A stretch of DNA of 64,000 nucleotides from Tachypleus tridentatus (lineage: Eukaryota; Arthropoda; Merostomata; Xiphosura; Limulidae): assembly GCF_004210375.1 (NCBI RefSeq), contig NC_134827.1, positions 103,835,285 through 103,899,284 of the forward strand, written 5' to 3'. Shown here one piece after another: positions 35,001 to 45,100 of the stretch. A program made the translations under genes and the position numbers. The notes below the pieces were generated by a model that had not been told where the DNA came from, made no database searches, and saw only the letters and a list, made by a program, of their open reading frames with translations. Positions within the stretch are counted from its first letter, which is position 1, and each line of letters starts with the position of its first letter.

Positions 35001-35270
35001 GCCCGGCCTGGCCAGGTGCGTTGAGGCGTGCGACGCGTAATCTGAGGGTCAAGGGTTCGAATCCCCATCACACCAAACATGCTCGCCCTCCCAGCCGTGG
35101 GGGCGTTAAAATGTGACGTTCAATCCCACTATTCGTTGGTAAAAGAGTAGCCCAAGAGTTGGCGGTGGATGGTGATGACTATCCTTCCCTCTCGTCTTAC
35201 ACTGCTAAATTAGGGACGGCTAGCGCAGATAGCCCTCGAGTAGCTTTGCGCGAAATTCAAAAACAAACAA
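35001..35270 (+). mobile_element. Young family-1 SINE with exact 12-bp target-site duplication
   Basis: Full length and close to consensus. The 12-mer aatacgaggtga is exact at 34988-34999 and 35270-35281. Followed at 35333-35500 by an old minus-strand copy. Confidence 0.92.
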
Positions 35271-35332
35271 ATACGAGGTGAAGCTACAATTTACTGGTTA
35301 AAAAAAGGATAGAAGGGGTCCGCTTGTTATCT

Positions 35333-35500
35333 ATCTTCGCGCAAAGTTACACGAGACCTACCTGCGTTAACCGTTCCTAACCTTCAACTAGAAATGAAAG
35401 ACAGCTTCTCCACAATGCCAACTGAACAAAGAGTGGGATTTACCTTAACTTTCTAACCCCCACTACACCTGAGAGCGCCAGCATGTTCGTTGAGAGGGCA
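35333..35500 (-). mobile_element. Old family-1 SINE fragment
   Basis: Degenerate tail gcgcaaagttacacgagacc and body pieces; the head is lost. Confidence 0.6.
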
Positions 35501-35710
35501 GGAAGGGGTAAAGAGAGGATACGAGGGGCTAAATACGAGTATTCTTGTAGGGTGCAAAAATAATTGATAATAGCAACGTGTTAAGTTCACTTTAAACAAT
35601 CACACAATAAACTTGAAGAAGCTGGATTTTGTGAAGCCTTCAACGTCTCCTGTTCATGGTGCAGAAAAACATCCTATATTATGGTCAATATTTTAGAATA
35701 GCTTTTCTAG

Positions 35711-36058
35711 TCAACCCAGACGATCAGGGTATGAAACTTCATTTAATATGATTAATATTTTAATGTATTCCACCAACAGATGAATACAATTTAAAATCAA
35801 ATCTAACTTCATGCATTTCTCAGTTACTAATTGGCTAAATGGCCGCTCAGGAGTATCCTGGACCCTGAGGGCTTTTTGGTCAGTCTTTCTGCCCGACATC
35901 ATTGTCAACCAGGAGGACTCTTTGGCCAGTAGGATTTTGTCGATATCTTTGAACAGGATCAGTCGTTTGGTGCGTGTGCATCTCCCTTGCATCTTGAACC
36001 CAAGACCCTTCAATCTGACCTCACCACAGCAGATTGTCTGATCACTTATTACCTGCAT
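35711..36058 (-). other. Unrecognised 115-codon open stretch
   Basis: A GC-richer island in AT-rich DNA, open for 115 codons on the minus strand and, over most of the same bases, for 76 codons on the plus strand. The minus reading has 'GRCTRTKRLILFKDIDKILL', vaguely like beta strands of a PH domain, but I do not recognise a family. It could be an exon of a downstream gene, part of a decayed transposon, or chance. No convincing splice sites were found. Confidence 0.25.
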
Positions 36059-38232
36059 GATTAACCTTACAGTTTGGATCAGGAATAATTATTAAATAAA
36101 ATGCTAGATGTCCAAAACCCATTTTTCAACAGTGGCGTATGTATATGCATAAATTCTGCACTGAAGAAAAACAACCAATAACAGACTCGTCTATTAAAAC
36201 ATTAAAAAACAATGAATTCAATTAATCAAGTAACTTTAACCATACACACTCAATTTCACTTACAATTATTGGAGTTTCTCTGTTATGCACAAAGGGTTAA
36301 CTGTCCTATGTCCACTACAGGGAACTGAATGTTGGATATTACACATTACAAACCACTTTAGTGTGCCACTTAGTGACCAGTAGAACATACGTTAAACACA
36401 ATATTAATGAAATGTCCAGAAAAAAACAATATTCCTGGAAAAAGGTGAACTTCATTGCAGATAAGATACTAAACAATTAAACATTGTGTCTAAATTTACT
36501 TCTACCACTAATATTTATATCAACTAGACATCGTATGATACCTCTTTCCAGTGTGAAAACTTTCAAATAGTTCTATAGACCTTTTTTTCTTTGTACATGA
36601 CAATTTTAAATACCAACATGATTTCTAGTCTTCAATGATCAAAGTGTCAAACATGAATAATTCTATTTTTGAAATTACAAATGTTTTTTTAATTACAGTG
36701 CCATATTCTTTACAAGGTCTTGTACACAACAGACATAGGCAGTAAACCATAATAAATGGAGGTTTTTAAAACAGTCGTTACTTTCTGAAACAACTATCTG
36801 GAATGCTCGTTCCATACACAATAGACAAAAGAGAGAGAAAACGGTTGATAGCACCTATCGGCAACTTGTGGGCTATTTTAATGGAACAGCAAGATTAAAT
36901 CACTCATAATTCACAAACAGTCAAAGTGCAAAGATACACACATATGTCTTATAAAGACAGCAAAGATCTAAGCCAGTCTCCAAAAATTTAAGTTTCAACT
37001 CTCTTAGAAATGATAGTTGATGTTATATTGGTATGTGGTTTAATAAATAAATAAAAACGAAACTCTTAACCTAAAATTAGACAATTTATTTTTTGTTATT
37101 TAACTGTCAATTAATATACAATCAAGGATTTCAGAGAGTAGACCATTAGATATATAATACACATGCTGAGTTTATTATCACAAGATATTATAATATGCAT
37201 CTTAAAGAACTTCAGTCAAGCTTTCCTCCTTGCCATCAATGAGGCACTTGGTTAGCAGCGAGTTTCTACATGCAAGGAATTCAGTTTGTAAACTAACGTA
37301 GTACCGTGTCTGTCCACTTTTTATAAACCTTAAATATTACCACATAAAAAAAATTGAATGGGTGAAAGTATATTAAACAGATATTATAAAGAAACATGTT
37401 TACCACATCTGTTATGTTCATTTTGAATGTTTGTATCACTGAAGTTCTAAGCAAAAATTTTCTATCTGATATGCAATATGACGAACAGAAATAGTTGGAA
37501 ATTCATGTCATTTGTAATGTTAAAAATCACATGTATAAGATATGGCATCCTTTGATTTAACTGTTTATTACATGAAGATAAATAAATACCAAGAATAGAA
37601 ATCATCATTTTCTTTGTATCTCTAGAAACTGACAGCTGGGAAAAAACAAGTTACTTCTTGACAACGTATAAAAACACAAACTGGTAAAAACAAAACAATC
37701 TTTGCTGGGAAAGTATGCCAAACTCAATAAAAACATTACTCAGAAAAATAACATTTATTTAACATTGACACAAACTAATTACAAGCCCACAAGTAAGCTG
37801 ACATTTGGATTTTTCTTATGTCATTTACTGCTTAGAGCAACTGAAACTAATAGGATGGGTGATTTGTACGTGATATTAACATTGAAGGTATTAAGAATCA
37901 ATGCAGGTTAGACAAGGACTGTAGTTTAATTTTCACAGCTGTAATAATAAAATGATAGTCTGGCATTGTTTAAGTTTTCAAAAGTAACGTAAAAAAAATC
38001 AAAACTGACGACACAAATAAAAGTGACATGAAAATATTTCTGAATAAACTTGCATATCAAAACCAGTGAAGAAATAAAATATGCGAAATATAATTTAGTA
38101 TATTTACTGGTCAACCTTGTGGTCACTTAACTTTTGACCACAATCAAATTAAACTTCGGTTCAAGCACTCTCTCTTAAGTGATCACGATTCAATTACACT
38201 TTACTTTCTGAGGCATGTTTTTTTACCAAGGT

Positions 38233-38238
38233 TTTATT
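38233..38238 (-). promoter_or_regulatory. Candidate poly(A) signal AATAAA of GOLGA2
   Basis: AATAAA on the minus strand, about 715 nt after the GOLGA2 stop. Others lie farther downstream (near 37563 and 37084), and in AT-rich DNA such hexamers occur by chance, so which is used is unknown. Confidence 0.25.
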
Positions 38239-38951
38239 AATTGCATTAATATATACATTCAGAATAACCTTTCCCTATGGTTCAATGTGTTATCTCTTTT
38301 ACAAATTTATAAAGAGATTTAAATTAGCCAGAACCATGATAAAATGTGCCCTAAATACATCTATTGTTCATACGGTTGTGATATTAACAATTATCTATTT
38401 GCAAGACGTTTAATAACCAATGGAAGGAAGTGAAACAACACAGTTTCCAATTATCAATTAAATGTTAGGCCTTACGTAATATTTAAACTACAGCTAACCC
38501 ATTATAATAAAAAACAAAATCCAAACAAACTCTGTTCTAGTAAATAGTAAACATTTTAGAATTATCATAAACTGTCAAATTAAGTATTATTCTCAAATAA
38601 GAATGAACTTTGTTTCATAATCAAGTGCCACCAATAACATTTCTTTTGTTCTGGTGTACACATCCCGTACGATATGTCAACACTTCTGGTAGAATGTTAT
38701 TTACCATTTTAAATTCCTGTTAAAATAATATAGCTTTAGCATACTTTACAGAAAGAACCAAAAGACAGTGAATAATATTTTTTATATATATTGCATAACT
38801 GTTACAAATAATCTACCTCTTATTTTCCACTCCCACCACCAGGTGATGGTCGATAGGATACCATAGGTAAACTACTCCAAGTTATTTAAGATAGTAAAGT
38901 ATCAGTGACTGCTCAACAAACCACACTGTCAATTACTACTGTGTCGTGGCT

Positions 38952-39166
38952 TCAAACGGTCAGAAGTCTACCCGAGCAGACAGGGCACGGGTGGAATGTG
39001 TCAGGGACGGGTTTTTCTATGAGGTTTGAGCTTTCAATTTCTGTAAACAGGTCCATGATTTTCTGTGCTGTCTGGTTGTCAGTCTTCTGGCTGTGATCAT
39101 CTACTATGACTGTCCTGTCACTGACAGGCACCTCTTCAATGTTCTCAGCAGGTTCAGTTTCGTCCA
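38952..39166 (-). CDS. GOLGA2: GOLGA2 last coding exon with PDZ ligand
   Basis: Acceptor tttccatcag; TGA stop at 38954-38952. It encodes an acidic stretch (ETEPAENIEEVPVSD), the conserved NQTAQKIMDLFTEIESS (vertebrate 'NPTAQQIMQLLREMQ', recalled), and the terminus HPCPVCSGRLLTV. The last residues form a hydrophobic C-terminal PDZ ligand of the kind GRASP65 binds. The CPVC pair 8-11 residues before it is discussed in Part 2. 3' UTR length is unknown. Confidence 0.93.
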
Positions 39167-42100
39167 CTGATGGAAATAATGAAATGAAATACATTACATT
39201 TTTAAAAACTGTAAAAAAGATTTTAAATTATTTAACAAGATATTGATATTACACAACTAAAAACTTTAAAGCAGCATTCTGAATTAGATGTTACTTACCT
39301 CCACGGTTCCTTGGTTTCTTACAGTGCAATGTTAGACGTGCATTTGAAAACAAGTGATATTTGTAAAAATCAATCTTACAACAACAGGACTGAATTTATA
39401 TTGATTTGTTATATTTCAAAAGTTTGTAAACAATAGTTATTTACAACTGATTACAAACAATTTATTCCTAAATGTTATGCTAATTATATATATTTTGTTT
39501 AACTAGACCAGACAACAATTTGCTGTTTATATAAATTACAAGCTAATACCCACACTACTTACAAAGTATTATTTGTAACTCTGCTGTTTTCTACATCTAC
39601 TTTTAGACCTAAAACACCATAAGGATCTTATGACCATAAGGTTTACAAAAACCAAAACCAAAGCTGTGAATCTATATCATATGACAACACTTCCAATGTT
39701 GAGTCACATAATAAGCAATCAAAAGCAAGTCAGTTCCTAACAGGAACATGTCTTTACCTTCTTTAAAAGATTTCAGTTACTATCCTTTAAACTGCCCTAC
39801 AACCTATGGATGTCTTGTAGTAAAACCATGCTAGGAACTAAAGTTTTTGTTTTCTAATACTAGATATTACATACAGTAATTTTTTTTGTTGTCATCTAAA
39901 AATTCATGAAATGGTGTTGTGTATACCTTCAGTACTGTTACCATTCACAACTGCCGGGCCAGGGTGATTGCACGGTTCCGGGTGAATGCCATATAGATGT
40001 GTCTTCTCTTCTAGGAGTCGCATAACCAAGTTCTGTAGTTCACTAAGCCTTGCCTACAAGTAAACATACATGTGGTAACAAAACCGTGATTCACATAAAA
40101 AAAATATAAGCATGGTAACGAATTCAACAGAGATTCACGTTAAACAAGACGCAAGATATATTCCAAGGTTCCATTTATAACTAAGTAATTATTTGTGTAC
40201 AAATACATTTGGTGTGTGTACTCTCATTTCTGCATATTAAGAAAAGACAAAACTATAAACATTCTAGAATAAATGAAGCACTAATAATTAAATAAGGTTG
40301 CTGCTTCCATGAGCCAATGTTTTAATAGGAGGGGTGACAAACAGTCTCTTCCCAGCGAGACAGTTGCACTCAATATTTTATGAGCACACATACTATATAG
40401 TATTTAAGATGTGAACTAGTTTTAACAATATATAATTTGTATTGGAAGGGTTAAAGTACCTTCAGCCAATGCCTATAACTAACAATGGCTTCCCCTGTGC
40501 TTGAAAAACATGTTTGAAAACTATATGCACCAAGACATTTGTTGGTTCATGACATGTTTTGTTTCACAATCCCAAACATAGGGGACACACAGAAGCAACA
40601 CCATCAATATTACAATTAATCCAAATAGTTCTAAGTATTTGTTACAGAACATGACAGATTTCATCCAATACTTTCAACCAGTTCTTTATACCGAGTACTG
40701 TGATAAACATGTATTATTACTCAGTACTGTGGAACAGGTGGATCGAACTAATAATGAAATAACAGCATAAAAGGCAGTAATCTGAATAATACAAAGTATT
40801 GTAATGACAAAAACTTTGATCATGTTGCCAATTGTTGCAAAATCTGTAAGTTATTACCCACCATTACCCACCTTCATTTCTTCTCGGTCCCTTGCCAACT
40901 GTGCAATGTACTCATCTTTTTCAGCTGCTCGTTTCCTCATGATTCCTCGCTGCACTTGATATAGCGTTATGTAGTCCGCTATTCAAGAAACAGAACAGTT
41001 GGTTTCTTCCTGTCATTTTTTAAATTTATTTTTACCCTTAATCGTGTAACACACATTTAAGAAAATTCTTGTTCGAATTTGAGATAATTTTTCTAACACC
41101 CATTTTTAACAATCTAGCAGGTAGAGTTCTTACTGAAATCTGTATTAAAAGTTTCAATTATAATTACAGCCTTACAAATCAGGGAACATTTATATTATTT
41201 TATTTCATTATATAACAATAGGAAACATCTGTTTTTATCAAGCTTCACTTTAGAGATTCTTCAGAAGCCTAAACAAACTTTGCTGTATCTTGAGATTGTA
41301 CACTGAAGAGTAAAATTTAGGCTTATAAAACCACATATTTCCTCAGGATGTCATTAATCAGTTCTTTCCTAAAGTTCAAATATTGGTATTATTTAATTCT
41401 AGTAATATCATGACTGTATTAAGATTTCAGTTTGAAATATTACCTAGTGGAGCTTTAAGAAATTTTATGAAGATATTACTTTGTAGAAAGACAAAATCTT
41501 ACAAAAATATGAATGATAAACCTAACTGAAAAAACAACAACACATTAAACACTATTTTACAAATTTAAATTATTATGTATCTGATCAATATGTCTTGTTT
41601 GCCCACTTATTCACAAATTATATAAAAATAAAACAAACATTTAAATGTGGAAATGACACAATCAGTAATTATTATAAGAAAGTACAATATTCGATGACGG
41701 ATGGCTTAAGGTATAAACAAAATTAAGTTAGTAAACTAATTTTTAAAACAAAAACCTTAACAAGATGCACTTCCACATGTTGGAATAATTTCTATGGCAA
41801 CACTAAAACAATGTTTTATATGATTTACAGCTTCTTTGTAAGAAACACAAAACCTATGATGCGAAAGGTAAACATTTTGGGAAAGAAGTCATCAATCTAT
41901 GCAGCAAGACAAAATATCAAATTGTTAAATATTTAACATTAGGAACAAACCTATGGTATCTGTCTCTCCCTGCAGTTGAGTTACTAAATGTTCCAACTGT
42001 TGCTTCTGGTCAGAAAGTTCAGCAATTTGGTCCATTGTTTTCTTGAATTTCCCCTGTTATGAGATAAACTCAGTAACTACAAACATAATCACACAGACAC

Positions 42101-45100
42101 CAAACCTTGACTATAAGGTTTATAAGAAAAGATTTTAAAAATTTTATTTTGCTTTTTATTTCTTTGCTCTTTTATGTGAAATATACAGTCCAGGTGTAAA
42201 AGTTTAAACAATAAAAAGTATTTGTTTCTCATAATATAGATAAACAAAGATCAAACTGGTATTTTCTCAAACAAATTCCAGTAAGAAATTTGAACGTTCT
42301 TTAAATTTAACACATAAGAGAAAAATCTGTTATGGAATTTGAATAAAATAAAACTTAAATTAATGTATTAATGAAAACTTAGATCAAAATTATATTTCAA
42401 GTTTAAAAAATCAGAGAAAACAATATGTTCTTGGAATCTAAATTACACAAAAATAAAATAATTAATATTTTAAACTTACATTAAAAATGTTAAAGTTTAA
42501 CAAATGAGAGAAAACCTATTTTTGGAATCTGAATCGCATAAAGAAATAAACATTCTTCAAAATTTAAATAAAAATTCTTATAAAAATAAATCATAGGTGA
42601 AGCATATAATTGTTCATTGAGAAAAATGAAATTATAGTTATTACTGACAAAATAGATAAATAATGATTTTTAATACATACCTCAAGCTGTTTCATAGAAT
42701 TTTTCAATGATTCATGATCTTCTTTAAGAATTATATCCCCTTCTTTTAATTTAAAAATAAAAAACAGGTATGAATCTCTCATGATTTTGAATTATATCCC
42801 TTTCTTTTAATTTAAAAATAAAAAACAGGTACAAATCTCTCATGATCTTTAAGAATTATATTCCCTTCCTTTAATTTAAAAATAAAAAACAGGTACAAAT
42901 ATCATGATCTTTAAGAATTATATCCCCTTCTTTTTATTTTAAAATAAAGTTATGAATCTCTCAATTTTCATAATTATGTTTTCAATACAAATCACATCAC
43001 TGAAATACTATAATAGTTAATAAATGACCAACAAACAGTAAAATTATTTCACTGTGGTAGAAAGAAAATTTAGAGCTGGTAAAAATGCAAGTAAAAAATT
43101 TTAATCAGCTGTTTAAATACATCAAACATTTTAGGTACATTTTTCTTAATTATAAATTTAGAAATATTGTCTCACATACAGAAAGAAGTTGATGCAAATG
43201 ACAATTTATAGAACATTTAACAAGCAGTAACCAAAGAAAGTTATTTTAAAAATATTAAATTTTACTTCTAATTAACACTGTACAAGTTCAGCAAGTCTGT
43301 TTATAAAATAAAAGTTTTACTTAATATATGAAATTATCACATAATCCTACAAAATGTTTACTACCATTGGTTGAACTAATACTGTTCAGATTGGTCAGCT
43401 GAGACTTCAAGTCGTCTCGTTGGGTTTGTTGATTTTTCATTTGGTGCAAGAGGTAGTCTCGTTCCATTTCAAGTTGCTTGACAGATGCCGAGAGAGTAGC
43501 AACCTGGACAAAGGAAAAGAGGTTTTATATACAAAGACTAAAAATCATGCCATTAAATCAGAAATACAAAAGCAACTAATCTACCTTTTGGAAAACTGAA
43601 CTACAGTTGTAAGATTTGTCTGAAAACACAGTGAAAAGTTAAAAATAATAAAATATTAAGTTTTTATGTAAATTCCAACAGAACCAGTCCAACAGGAATG
43701 TACCTAATATACATCAGTGCAAATTTCAAAATTGAAATCAAAATATTAACCTTTGTACCGCATTAATTAATTAGTGATTATTAGGAATATACAGATATTT
43801 TCATGTAATATAAAAACACTTTTATAGACTGTCTTTAAAAATAACAAGGAAAATTCTAATGCACTTTCCCACTTTTTACAAGACAGAATATGTTACAAAT
43901 ATCTTCAGCCAAACTTCAGTTTGGGTTTAAGCACTTAAAATAGCATTTTACATTGAGCAAGTAAACAGATAGTGTTACTAGATACTTTGCATTTAATGCG
44001 AAGCAGTTGACTTGACAAAATCCTGTATTACTTTAGACAGAAATAGTAATAGCAGTGGCTTGCTTTATCAGAAGGAAAAGCATAACAGTTAAAACAAAAA
44101 TCTTAATTTTCAAAGTTGCTTTTGCTATCTCTCAGGGTTGATGTAATTTGTATCTTTCAATGTTTAGCAAAATAAGTTTTACCTTTATCACTTAACCATT
44201 GGACAAGTAAGCTTTTTCCCCCCCCACACACATTGGTTGTTTTGTGGCTAGAAAACATCTCAGTTCGTGGAAATTTTGAAACTTGCAGCCACACTATGGC
44301 TATACTTGTATTTTTGCAGTTTCAAAGAATTTTACATTTTTCTCAAACAAAATGGATACACAAATTCTTTGATTAAAAAAAACAGACCAAAAAACTCTAT
44401 TTTTCAAGCCACCCTCTATCAGTCAACTTATTAAAAGATATTAAGTAACAAATTAGGATTAAATCATTCCACCTACCAAGTCATTCTTTCGATCAGTTTC
44501 TTTATCAACAGAAATTTCGTTGTTCGTAGAATTAAACAGGTATTCAGCTTGACGAGCCAAAGCCATTCGAAGTTCAGAGTTCTGAGCCAACAAGGTGTCA
44601 ACTGTTTCCTAAGAAATACAAGTTATTCTGCACAACCAATAATCTAAGAAACACAAGATATTATATACAGCCAATGATTTAAGAACCACATTATTCATCA
44701 CAATCAATGGCAGACAAGAAATGTAACTGCCACATAAAGGACAACTTCTGTTAAAAAACAGATTTTACCTGAGCTTTCGTTAATTCCTCCTGCCGAGACC
44801 CCGTCAAATGACCTTCAACCTCATAACATCTCACCTTATCATGTTGATGTTCAGAAGGTTCTGCACTTGAACTGTGACCCATGTTTTTTAACTGCAAAAT
44901 AAAACAATAAAAAATACACGTTGACAGTTAAACGAAACTTTAACGAAAGAACCAGCTCTCTCTCAGCAACATTGAATCATTGTATTGTGAACTTAGATGA
45001 ACAATAAAACCACAGTTACAGAAGTGTTAAGTTACCGGTCTTGTTTAGATTTTGATGGTGTAACTAAACTTTAATACTTTCAATACTAAAATTAATTATA

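Larger units (their letters stand above)
35510..38951. other. AT-rich 3' flank / probable GOLGA2 3' UTR, no SINEs
   Basis: This stretch lies just 3' of the GOLGA2 stop. It holds no recognisable SINE, transposase or tandem repeat, in contrast with the dense repeats to its left. I see no splice-consistent coding exon in it. Part is probably the GOLGA2 3' UTR. The only compositionally distinct piece is the GC-richer block near 35.8-36.06 kb, listed separately. Confidence 0.5.
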
